A DNA stretch of 64,000 bases from Chloranthus sessilifolius (Eukaryota > Streptophyta > Magnoliopsida > Chloranthales > Chloranthaceae). The translations under genes and the position numbers were made by a program. The stretch lies in the NCBI GenBank assembly GCA_021018995.1, contig CM037592.1:74837301-74901300 (forward strand). Direction: 5' to 3'. Shown in pieces: positions 1-9,425 of this stretch (the stretch's first letter is position 1; each line of letters begins with the position of its first letter). Below the pieces are notes generated by a model. That model was not told where the DNA came from and ran no database searches. It worked only from the letters and a program-made list of their open reading frames with translations.

Positions 1-24
1 GCGCGAGTGTCGGGCCTTATAAGG
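1..24 (+). promoter_or_regulatory. E1 internal promoter-like tip (motif copy plus TATA)
   Basis: The window opens with gcgcgagtgtcgg, which resembles the CTCGC/GCGAG words in the E1 LTR. It is followed by cttataagg (16-24), a TATA-like box about 210 bases before the additional ORF. W and E5 have the same order, motif cluster then TATA box then ORF, so this is probably the end of a cluster that begins before the window. Confidence 0.4.
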
Positions 25-231
25 GTTTTAACCTTTTTGCTTGCCATTTATGTGAGAACAAAGGGGTGATCTTAGGGTTTTCATCCATCTTCTTACCGTG
101 AACTATCGGACTTTGTTCCAAATCGCTCAAGCGGTCAATCCCCAACAAGATTCCTTAGATATTGTTTGTGAAAAAGGTAAGCTTTACCTTTTTAGAAGTC
201 AATCTCTTTCTTTTGCATAGAAATCCCTAGA

Positions 232-1496
232 ATGGCACCTAAACCACAAATCCTAAGAAGAAATCGACCATCAAACCATAGAGATCTAAGTGAGCTAAGG
301 CAGTTCCTCCACCGAGCCCACAAGTACAACCTGTCGGATGGTGGGATTCTAAGACATTCGAGGTGGAATGGTTGTTTCATAATGATATTTGTAAGGGCCA
401 ACCGGCCACGGAATGGATGATTGATTATCTCAACGCGACCGGATTAAAATCACTCTTGCGGCCATTCCATAGTTTCTACTACCCGTGTTTAGTCAAGTTG
501 TTTTATCAGACCTTACGAACGGACTTGACTAACACTAAATTGATCACCACAATCGAAGAGAGGACCCTTGTGTTTGACAAAAGGGACATTTCCAAGGCAA
601 TGGATTGCTCTTGGGAATTCTTGGTTGATGAAGGTGCAGGGTCCCCGATTTGGGAAATTGTAAATTCTCACCATATAGTGGCCCAAATGACCAATGGGGA
701 GACCAAAACTGGAAAATCTGTTATGAGGGCCCAATTGCCGAAGGAACTATGGCCTTTGGATATCATTTTTATAAAAAATATTTTTCCTTTGGGCCATGAA
801 CAAGAACGACGGGATCCATTTATTCAAGCCTTGTTTGTGGCTCACAAAAATAGGTGGTTTAACACACCTACCTTGGTGAGAGAGGGGATAAATTACACAC
901 ACAACCGTATGAAACCCGGGGCAGTTCCAACCGCGTTGACCCATTTACCGTATGCTCAATTAATTTCTCGAATGATTAAGCAATACGAGGCCCCATCGGA
1001 CACCAACGGCTATGAGATTCACCCGAATGAACCCCAGTATACTGATAATATAAAAAGCTATCGCATTATAGATCTGAACCTTAGCTACACCAGCCTACAA
1101 GGAAGTGTTAGAAGGAGAAGAGAAAGGGAAATAGCGCAACGTGCGCAACAGCAGCACGTACAACGACAACCCCTTCACCCCGGACCTGAGTAGGCCGCTC
1201 ATTCCCCAATACCATCACAACAAGTTCCAGTCCCTTCGCCGATTCCTCCATATGGTGGTGTGGTCTTCGTGGCAAAACTATTTGGAAGGATGGATTTACA
1301 GGACTTGGCACTCCAAAGAGTCGGGCAGCAAAACCGGTAGATCACACTCCAGCTCCATTACCACAAGGCATTACTGACCGACTCGATGTGCTACATGTAC
1401 CCTTCTGACTACTTACAACGCATGGCAGCAGCACGAGCCTATGTACTAGAGGCTTCTAGTTCTGGAGCGAGAGGACCTGAGGACTTTGATGAGTAG
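232..1496 (+). pseudogene. E1 additional ORF, plant-transposon-protein family (aORF)
   Basis: About 420 codons. The start MAPKPQ matches the E5 start, which begins MAP. One frameshift lies near 285-300. The frame from about 310 to 1496 is then continuous apart from stops at 1191-1193 and near 1338. Visible family marks are VEWLFHND, a leucine-rich stretch ending YYPCLVKLFYQTLR, AQLPKELWPLD, GHEQERRDPFIQALF and a C-terminal DYLQRMAAARAY segment shared with E5. The family resembles the plant domain called 'putative plant transposon protein' (recalled as Pfam PF20167, not checked). It has no recognised catalytic motif and its function is unknown. It sits between pol and the 3' LTR, as in Z, W and E5. 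Confidence 0.75.
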
Positions 1497-2350
1497 CCTG
1501 GTGGTGTTGAGGACTGATAGGCGAGTTCGGCTGATAGAGTTTATTTTGGGGGAGTTTGTTTTAAGAATGTAATATGTTAATCATTTTATAGTTTGATGGA
1601 GTTTGGAGTTCTTAAACAATGGTGGCATGGTTTCCATGTGTGGATAGTTTCAAATTTTGGATATGAATGATTTTGATTTAGCATGCTTAAATGATATTAT
1701 ACTTTGATCATTGAATTCATGGTGTCTGTTAGAGTCGTCAATTCTATTATGTGGAAAAGTGTGATAAGAATGTGTGTTTAACTGGATATGTGTGTGGATG
1801 GTTTTGTGTAGCATGCATGGTTGAAATAGTGAATGATTGATGTCCTTGCTAGTGCAGTTCCATAGCTAATTGTGATCAATTATATTGGTGATGAATGATA
1901 CTCCCCAACTTCGGATGATTATAATGGTTATAATTGGGACCAATTATATTAGTTGTAGTTCTCTTAATGGATGAGTGTGGATATTCAATTTTTACTTTTG
2001 TGTAGGTACAACGGTTATATTAGCTTTGACTAATTCCATTATATATAGGGTTATGCTCTCTTGTCGGATGTGAACATTTTGTTACATTGGCTTCATTAAT
2101 GGTTAATTTTGTGGTGGGTGTGTCTTTCAAATTTTGAATGTGTGTTTTCTGTGGTTTTGAAATTTTGAATCAAGCAGGTCATCGTATCCCTAGAAATTGA
2201 CATTTAGTGGAATGTGGGTGATGAAAGTACCTCCTTGTAGATTGTCATTAATTGTCTCATGTAGACAAATCTTGTTGATTAGTGATATGCAAATGTTAGC
2301 CTATTCGCAATAAGGTCACTTAGGTCAATTTTTGAGGACGAAAATTCTAT
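1497..2350 (+). other. E1 3' noncoding segment
   Basis: There is no ORF of note between the additional ORF and the polypurine tract. The end contains tttttgaggacgaaaattct, the block that normally precedes the Tekay polypurine tract. I see nothing else here. Confidence 0.55.
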
Positions 2351-2363
2351 AAGGACGGGAGGA
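2351..2363 (+). other. E1 polypurine tract
   Basis: The purine run aaggacgggagga lies directly before the LTR start TGTAATTTCCCC. It would prime plus-strand DNA synthesis during reverse transcription. W has the closely related aagggcgggagga in the same place. Confidence 0.75.
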
Positions 2364-4653
2364 TGTAATTTCCCCAAACATAGGAAACCGTGTAAGTCAA
2401 ATAGGTACATCTATAGGTGTGGTGCACTGTACCGTTTTGGATTTAGCGAGATCAATATGTGTGTGTGATGACCACTGAGCACGTGAAATTGAGCGAGTAC
2501 CAAGTTCAGTGTGTGGGGTTCGCAAGGGAACCAAAGCAATTTAATAAACACACACCTAGGTGGGTATGTCCTTCACACCAAGCAATTCAAGTGGATAGGA
2601 ACAAGCATACATGGAGTGTATGTGTGCCTCACATTGAAGAAATCACTCTTTGGATAGGTGAGGATGACCTCACGTGAAACCACTTCTCTCTATTATGCCT
2701 TGGTTGATGTGTGTGAGAGCTTAGAGGGAGATAGAGAGAGGGTTCTGAAAGAGGAGAAGAGTTCCTCCAGATTCGTGTGCTCCGAAGCTCCTAGCCTTTG
2801 TGAAATTCTGTGATCTTGTCTGAAAAAGTAGTTGTTGTCAATTGCGATGTTGGGAAGGTTGTGGGGCATGGAGTGTGGCCGAATGGGTTTTTGAAATCCA
2901 TTGTGTGTGAAGAGGGGCAAGCAAAAATCGCTCCGATCCTTGGTTGCAATTCACGTGGATTTTGCTAGCTTAGAAGGTGAGAACCCACAACTCAAAGATG
3001 TTAAAATTGTAGAATTAAATGTCTAGAAATTTATGTGAAGACTGTGAGTAAGATTGATGGAAAATCGCGACAAGAACGAGTCCAGAAACTTAGAAATCTG
3101 ATGAGTTTCTTAATCTCGCTAGTGCGAGCTTTGCTTCTCGCACGTGCAAGATACCTTCAGATAGGCCCCAAAGAGCCTTGCGTACATGAGAAACAGAGAG
3201 AAACAGGGACTCCATTGAGCATATGTTCCTCGGCCGCGTGACCTGGTAGGTGTCATATGAGCGACCCTGCATCTCGAGCACACAAGATACAGAGTTAAGG
3301 CAATTTCGGTTGTTTTCTCTTGAAATTTTTGGAAACTTTGACCATTAGGCTTCCTTAGACTTTTCTAAAGGGTCTTTGAATGATTTGGGATGTAGGTTAA
3401 AGTAGTGACCATCCACATGAAGTCTCAAACAACTTTGTGTGATTCTACTTGCGTCGTGACTGAGGTAGGGGAAACTTAATAACATTAAATCTGATGTGCT
3501 TTGTATAGATTGAATGATATGATAAGATAAGGTATGATAAGTTGATGTGCATTTAAGCCTTTGATTTATGAATCTTTTAAAACAAGCTTTGTAAATGCAA
3601 TTCAAAATGTGACGTGATAAGTGTGTTTCTGTAAACTCCCAACTCGTGTCTGGATTATAGATTTCAAAACTAATTATAGTTTAATCACTTTACACGGTGT
3701 TAAACTATAAGTTAGAATTCGCACATTTATTAAAGGTTCATGTGTAACGAATCCCAAATTTTTCTCCGGTATGGTGGAATATTCGTACATTCCTATCAGC
3801 CAATGGTAAACTTCGTTCGACGCAAGTGTCCCTCACAACGCTGGGACTTGGGCAATTTGTGAAAATGGTTCATTGAACAACGATGATTAGGGATTCCCAT
3901 CAGTATAAGTGTGGCTTTCGATGCTATATTTGTTTCGAATAGTATTTAAGTTACTGTTTTAAGTTATGTTTCAAGATTTGAACCAAGAATTCAAATTGTG
4001 TGGGTGTCATTAAAGTTCAGCATTTTGAAATCCTCGTCAAATGTGGAATGTGCCTATGAAATCAGCTATAGAAATTTTTGCTTTGAAATATAAGATTAAA
4101 TGCTAATAATGTTGACCCTATTGAGCTTAGACTGTTAGCTCACCCTCCGATTATAATTCAGAGGTGCTGAGTTAGAGAAGGAGTTCCATCCGGAAAGTGA
4201 TCCGAAGTACATTCCTGAGGAGGAGATTGAGCCCCTTCCAAAAGTGCTCTTCCCATAGATTGGGATCTGTGTTAGATTTGTTAGTGGTTTTTGTGATTTA
4301 GGCTTGGTACGTCCAGCCATCTTTGGTTAGAGATTAGAATCACGTAATTAATATATATATATATATATTATTTTGTGAACCATTGTTTAGGTGATGGTCT
4401 ACCATCACTGGTAGTTCGTTTCAGTTCTTTTGTCCATGTATCTTTGCATGTAAATAGAATCGTCATTTTGATATGTTTTAAATATAGAAATGGAGATTTA
4501 TTTGCCATATATGATGGCTCTATCTGCTTAGAAGAGATATCTGCTTTGAGTTATGCTTAGTGTGGATGTACCAATTTTTTGATTACTCATGGATTGCCTC
4601 AAGCGGTGGTCCGATAGCTCGAATTTTGGGTTAGTGAAAGTCAGACTGTCACA
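2364..4653 (+). repeat. E1 3' LTR
   Basis: It is 2290 bases, TG to CA, ending ctgtcaca (compare ttatcaca in Z). A block at about 3770-3915 (cggtatggtggaatattcg through gggattcccatcag) is homologous to the E5 LTR read in reverse at about 57420-57600. The segment near 4200 with aggaggagattgagcccc matches the Tekay-type LTR segment in E5 near 57040. A short (AT)n run lies at about 4349-4369. Confidence 0.8.
3064..3290. promoter_or_regulatory. E1 LTR motif cluster (CTCGC...GCGAG words)
   Basis: Short CpG-rich words recur here: atcgcgacaag, ctcgctagtgcgag (3115-3128, nearly palindromic), tctcgcacgtgcaag, ctcggccgcgtg and tctcgagcac. They sit about 700-930 bases into the LTR, like the clusters in the Z and E5 LTRs. 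The role is unknown. Confidence 0.45.
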
Positions 4654-5375
4654 TGTATGGGGAAGAGTGAGCATGGCTTGGGTGAATGTGTGGGGAAAAT
4701 TGGGCATTGGAGGGGATGTGGATGGGGGAGGAAAATTGGGCATGACCTGGGCAGATGGGTGAGGAAAATTAGGGATGGCCTGGGTAGATGGGGGAGGATT
4801 GTGGTGGATTTGGATTGGATGTGGATGAGGAAAAATGGGGCGTATGTGGAGTGGATTGGGGGAAATTGGGCATGGCTTGGGTTGATGGAAAGTGGGTGTG
4901 TGCTGGATAAATGGAAAAGTGGGTGGGTGTTGGGTGAATGTGGGGAATGGGGTTGGATTTTGGATGGATGTGGGAGGAAAATGGGATGAATTTAGATTTG
5001 AAGTGGAGGGAAAATAATGCATGTTTTGGGTAAAGGGGGGGTGAAAATTGGGCATGACCAAGAGGGATGTAGAAAAATGGGGGGTATCTGGATTAGTTGT
5101 CAGAGAGTGGGGTGTAAGTGGGGTTGATGTGGAAGGGAAAATCGGTGCACCGAAGGGTCCGGTGATGTTGAATCGGGATTGGGTGGAATCGGAGATGGGT
5201 ATCTCCTCCATGTGCGAATGTGATGTGGAAGGTGGTGTGGATGAATCGGGTTCGGCGTAAGCTGGATCGACCGCCCAAGACATCGTTTGGGAGTGGTTGT
5301 GCTATGGATTTTTTTAGGTGAGGACCGAATATTTTCTCTCCTCCTGTGGGATGACGGCGGGCTTTGCGATGTCAT
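4654..5375 (-). pseudogene. O Pro-rich ORF, probable gag N-terminus, truncated
   Basis: Two overlapping minus frames start at 5375 (MTSQSPPSS) and 5283 (MSWAVDPAYA). The second runs about 210 codons before it reaches the E1 LTR. It is rich in Pro, Ser, Thr, Phe and His, with a loose repeat of the type STQAMPNFPHP. Such Pro-rich segments occur at the N-terminus of Tat/Ogre gag proteins, which is my best guess. The capsid core and zinc knuckle would lie beyond the E1 insertion. An unrelated low-complexity ORF cannot be excluded. Confidence 0.45.
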
Positions 5376-5820
5376 GGTTATGGCACCGCAAGTTCACTCT
5401 GCTTTTTTGGATTTTTGAGACTTTCTTTATTTTTTTGAATTTTTTTATTTTTTAGATGATTTTAAACTTCTTGAAGTAAAAAATTGAACCTCTTTCCCTC
5501 AATTTTTACGGTGCTTCTTCGGGGCAATGGGAACTCCCTTTTCGGGTGGCGTTCACACCCCCAATGCCTCCCACAGCGGGATCCCGATACGCTTTGGAAG
5601 AATCAAAGGAAACCCTTTCATCTATGTGAAGGCACAGAAATCTACGCGATGACCCGATCCCTCGAAAGAGTCAACAAGAGGGTGACCTCCCTCAACTAGT
5701 GGGGTCATTTTGGCTTTCCTTAACGTGTGGGAGTTATTGGTAATATTAAAACCACTAAGAGAGGGGGCGGGAATGGTGAAAAAGGCATTAGATTCAAGCT
5801 GCTTGAGCTAGAACAGGCTA
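5376..5820. other. Noncoding or unrecognised part of O
   Basis: Short open stretches exist on both strands, for example a 71-codon plus-strand ORF at 5484-5699, but none shows a family motif. I treat it as decayed O leader or ORF sequence. Confidence 0.35.
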
Positions 5821-6337
5821 GCGTATATGTTATATACTAGAGCTGTTAATGGGCCGGGCAAGGTCGGGTTCTTGCCTAGTTTTCCACCCGGCCTGTTTTT
5901 TTTTAAAGAAAATTTTTAGGCCCGGGCCCACCTCAATAGCTAACCGGGCCGGGCCTAGCCTGATTTTGAAATATTGCGGCCCAAACTCGGCCCGGTTAGC
6001 TATCCGGGCCGGGTTTCTAAAATTTTTTAAGTGTTTTTCTAGGAATTTTTTTTTTTAAAGTCCTAATTTTTTCGGGCTGGGCTGACCCTTACACTTTACA
6101 GCCCTAACCCAGCTCAGTTTCTTATCCGGTCTTGGCTCGGCTCGGCCGATTTATTAAATACATAAAAAATGCGCCCAAACCCGGCCCATCCGGGCTTGCC
6201 CTAGGCTGAAACCCGGCCCATTGACAGCCCTATTATATATGCTGGGCTAAAATGATGGAGATTTGACCTAGCGTGTATATTATACACGCAAAGTAAAAAA
6301 CTCTAGAATTTTTGCTTGGCGTGTATATTATACACGC
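5821..6337. repeat. O internal palindromic motif copies
   Basis: The 19-base palindrome GCGTGTATATTATACACGC occurs at 6271-6289 and 6319-6337. A third variant (gcgtatatgttata..., 5821-5836, continued at 6233-6242) is split by the hAT MITE. Three more copies lie in the O LTR at 8213-8378. In O's orientation this internal set is upstream of the Pro-rich ORF. Confidence 0.75.
5838..6232. mobile_element. hAT-like MITE
   Basis: A 395-base nonautonomous element with terminal inverted repeats. The left end reads TAGAGCTGTTAATGGGCC and the right end, reversed, reads TAGGGCTGTCAATGGGCC. Flanks ttatatac (5830-5837) and ttatatat (6233-6240) are an 8-base TSD with one mismatch, as expected for hAT insertions. 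The interior repeats gggccgggc-type blocks and has no ORF, so it would need a transposase from elsewhere. Confidence 0.85.
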
Positions 6338-6348
6338 TAAGCTAAAAA

Positions 6349-6350
<2 letters not shown>

Positions 6351-6385
<35 letters not shown>
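6351..6385. repeat. (AT)n microsatellite
   Basis: An uninterrupted AT dinucleotide run of about 35 bases beside the last internal palindrome of O. Confidence 0.95.
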
Positions 6386-6386
<1 letters not shown>

Positions 6387-6868
6387 TTTGAACAACAGCT
6401 GTAGACCCGAGTTGGTCTATTTTTTTTGGGTTTTCTAGAAGCAGTGCTTCCGGGGACAATTTTTTCTTGTTATTTAGGGTCCCTCCTCACTGTACTTAGG
6501 GGTACATGGCCAGTTTGATTCAAGTAACGTGCTCTCCCACAGGTTTGAAGGCTTATTAATAGCTCGGTCACCCACCCGATATACCTCCGGTGCAAGCGCC
6601 TTATCAAATACTGGATGAGATAGTTCCTTTAAAGATCATCACCACTAGGGTTGTCGCTCTACCGGGAACCGGGACAGGTATACCGTAACCTATTTCCCCC
6701 TCTTTTAAAATCTACCTACGTACAAATGAATTAAGTCCCCTTGGTTTAATTTTTAATGTTCAATTTAAAAGGGGTTTACTTAAGTTCAAAAAAGAGTAGT
6801 GAGAAATATTTTGCGCTTCTACGGGCCAGTGTCCACTGTTGAAATATGATGACGAGAAATGTAAGCGC

Positions 6869-7036
6869 CCAAGTAGGCCCGCCAAACCGCTAAGGCGTTT
6901 AAATGAAAAAAATGAAACTAAACTATCAAGTAACCCGCCAATCGGCTAAGGAGGTAAAGAGCTCAGGTAGGCCCACCAATCGTCTAAGGAGGTAAAGAGC
7001 TCAAGTAGGCCCATCAATCGGCTAAGGCATGTAAAT
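6869..7036. repeat. O leader tandem repeat
   Basis: Four imperfect copies of a unit containing gtaggcccaccaatcg and ctaaggaggtaaagagctc, with starts near 6871, 6931, 6965 and 7004. A second looser repeat with aggggtaag follows to about 7130. Both lie between the PBS and the palindromic motifs, in the untranslated leader of O. Confidence 0.7.
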
Positions 7037-7193
7037 GACAGAAAAGTAGGGGTAAGTAAAAAAAATGCAGAATCGTAGGGATAAGAAAAATTAGCGGAAT
7101 CATAGGGGTAAGCAAAAAAAAATAAAAAAGTTAGTAAAAAGAATAAAAACACATGCAAAGTGGACCGACTTCAAGTAGATGCTCTAAAAGTAT

Positions 7194-7210
7194 CCTGAGC
7201 GGAGTCGCCA
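7194..7210 (-). other. O primer binding site (tRNA-Arg-like)
   Basis: On the minus strand the sequence after the LTR reads TGGCGACTCCGCTCAGG. This is the PBS type used by Tat/Ogre elements. A related decoy, GGTGGCGACTCCA, lies about 65 bases upstream inside the LTR, as often seen in this lineage. Confidence 0.7.
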
Positions 7211-7212
7211 TC

Positions 7213-8743
7213 TGTGCAACCGTGGGCTCTTGCGAGTTCGTCGCGTCGATGCGCACTCTCTAAAAAATGATGGAGTCGCCACCCAGAGCTTTTGATGACC
7301 CATGATACCTCAAAAATTAATACATAAGCACCAAAGTGTAAAAATATGACTTCGATTTACCAGTCTTTGCCAAAGGCTCTTTGGTAGGGGCTTCGATTAT
7401 TGATCGAGAAGGTGTTAGGTACTCGATCAATCTGCTCGTAAGCGGTCTTTACTTATGGCCAAATGATAAAAAAATGAAATAAAATGAACGACACTCCTCC
7501 TTGCTCGAAGGCACTATGATCCTATTTGAGCCCCCCCGCAATCACCAGAATTTCGGTGGCGTGACGGCTCAAATTCTATGATGGGAGGAAAGCAACAAAA
7601 GGTAGAAGAATATAGGGGGGAGTCAGAGCTCTCGACCCCTTGTAGCACCGCTGTGGACCTTCGCGTGTGGATACTTCCGGTGAACTTCTAATAGCAAATG
7701 GGTTGAGAAAATGGTCTTAGCTTCTAAGGTTTGAAGGCTAGATGGTAGAGGAGGTAGACTAGGACCTAATTCTTGCTAAAGCTAGGAGATTAATGAGGGA
7801 AAATAAGGTGTAAAGGGTGAACTAAGGTTCTGGAATTTTTGGAGTTTTAATGTTAAAATGGGAGAAAGAAATCTCTAAACGTTTCTTGCCTTTGGAATTT
7901 TTTTCAAGCCCTTAAGCAAGGAGGGGTGGCTTTCTATTTATAGAAAAGGAGAGGACTAGGGTAGGGTTTATGTCCTAATGGGTTTAACAATTAGGTAATG
8001 GGGATCTAAGGTTTCCTAGGGCTTAGTTAGGTGGGATCTTGGGTTTAATGGTAGATGATAGGGTGGGAGTTTTTGTGGCAAGAGGGTTATATTTAGGCTA
8101 GTAAGGGTACTAGGGTCTGAGAGAAACCAACCGCAAACTTTGGGGTGGTCAAAAAGTCAAACCTCAAAGAAGAATCTCAAACATTTTCTCAAAAATACTA
8201 TTCCTCAGTCTTGCGTGTATATTATACACGCTAGGCTTAGGAGCAGTGCCCCTGAGAAGTCCAGAGCCCGTTCTGTAGCTCAATTCTATAGGAAGAAGCC
8301 AATTTTTCCTTGCGTGTATAATATACATGCAAGGCCAATTTTAGTAAAAAATTGGCCTAGCGAATATAATATACACGCTAGTATAATTTTCAATGTTTCT
8401 GCCCAATTTTCCAACCACCATAACTTTTGATATATAACTCAGATTGAGGTGATTCCTTGCTCGTTGGAAAGCTGGTAACATCCTCTTTCATTGGTATAAG
8501 ACTTAGTTCTAGAAGATCTGTCTATAAACCTTGTCATTCCTGTCTCCATACACTGCTCAAGATGGTTCAAAATGGGTCAAGAAAGGGTTTTATGTGTTAG
8601 GGTTGACTCATAAAAGTCTGGGAAAGGTTCCTAAGGGTATTGCTTAAGTTCTAAGGGTTTATTAAGTGCTTTCAGAAACTCGAGCGTACGCCTTTCTCGA
8701 AGTATGTGTCGATCCAGCCTTGGGCCAAATTTGGGTGTCTACA
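7213..8743 (-). repeat. O 5' LTR
   Basis: It is 1531 bases. On the minus strand it starts TGTAGACACCCAAATTTGGC and ends GGTTGCACA. A TATA box (CTATAAATAG on the minus strand, 7934-7943) lies about 800 bases in, with the palindrome cluster upstream of it. The right flank gtatc would be the TSD. Confidence 0.75.
8213..8378. promoter_or_regulatory. O LTR palindromic motif cluster
   Basis: Three copies of the 19-base palindrome: perfect at 8213-8231, and near-perfect at 8312-8330 and 8360-8378. They lie about 270-440 bases upstream of the LTR TATA box. The perfect symmetry suggests a dimer binding site or an RNA hairpin. Confidence 0.7.
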
Positions 8744-9425
8744 GTATCCCTATTTTCTCTGTCATTTGGGTTATGAGGCGCGCGTGCGACAACAAGTGCC
8801 AGGGTTTCTTCCTCACCTCTAACATATTTATTCCTTTAAACACCATTTCTGGTGTACTAAACCAACGGTCCTCGTGAGTGGCAAACAGAGCCTGCTAAAT
8901 CCCACTCTTTCCTGTTCATTTCTTAGAGGGTATAGATTGCACCTAATGACCAAGTCTAACATCCACCTATCCACAGGTTATTGCGATCTCCTTACTGATC
9001 GACTGGACCCGTGCTCTCCACTGGTCTTCCTTGCCATAATTTTGCTGAAAGGCACTTTCTCATAGTGCAGTTCCAACAAACCTTTATCCTTAACAAAGTA
9101 CAGGGAGCATTCCATCGCTTTGGCTGTGTTTGTCTTCGAATTCAAACACTCTACCATCAATCTTAGTTCAAAGGTTGCCCGTGTTTTTCGTGAGGTAAAA
9201 ATTATGGTAGAAGAGTCTAACCAGCCTCGAGTAGTAGTACTCGTGAAATTGCTCGAGCAAAGGTTTCAACCTGGCCATTGTCATGTAGTTAAATGAGCAA
9301 AGAGTTGTGTCTTGGTCCTCGAAAAGGTCATTGTCGAATGACCATTTGATCTCAAATCCTTTCAAATTCCACCATGATGTCAGTTGTTCTCTTGGTGGTG
9401 GTGGAGGTCAATCTTGGGTGAGGGT
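8744..9425 (-). pseudogene. Z additional ORF fragment (aORF)
   Basis: Minus-strand remnant of the same family as E1, W and E5. It retains GFEIKWSFDNDLFEDQD, a YYYSRLVRLFYHNF segment and KTNTAKAMECSLYF, then frameshifts and stops. It aligns closely with W at 46265-46870. The N-terminus is lost in a deletion that joins it to integrase near 9425. The C-terminus is lost at the O insertion. Confidence 0.75.

Larger units (their letters stand above)
1..4653 (+). mobile_element. E1: 3' part of a Tekay/Del-like Ty3/gypsy retrotransposon
   Basis: The sequence holds, in order, an internal promoter-like tip, an additional ORF, a noncoding 3' segment, a polypurine tract and a 2.3-kb LTR running from TG (2364) to CA (4653). 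The bases before the LTR (gaggacgaaaattct then a purine run) are typical of Tekay/Del chromoviruses. The same layout and homologous LTR blocks occur in E5. The gag-pol part lies left of the window. The right end interrupts the Pro-rich ORF of element O, so E1 is nested in O. The TSD would be TGTAT (4654-4658), but its partner is outside the window. Confidence 0.75.
4654..8743 (-). mobile_element. O: Tat/Ogre-like retrotransposon, 5' part, minus strand
   Basis: On the minus strand the order is a 1.5-kb LTR beginning TGTAGACACCC (8743 to 7213), a PBS TGGCGACTCCGCT, a leader with tandem repeats, palindromic motifs and the start of a Pro-rich ORF. The LTR start and the tRNA-Arg-like PBS are typical of Tat/Ogre elements. 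It is cut at 4653/4654 by E1. It sits inside Z: the sequence right of 8743 continues Z's additional ORF and aligns with the W copy near 46240. The other LTR is outside the window. Confidence 0.7.

Noticed and set aside
4657-5260. Plus-strand ORFs at 4657-4989 and 5048-5260 rich in Gly, Trp and Lys
   Set aside because: They are antisense shadows of the Pro-rich minus-strand ORF of O; the composition follows from the complement and no family motif is seen.
5838-6232. Coding ORF 5849-6058 inside the MITE
   Set aside because: The reading frame is a by-product of gggccgggc-type repeats; MITEs of this kind do not encode proteins.
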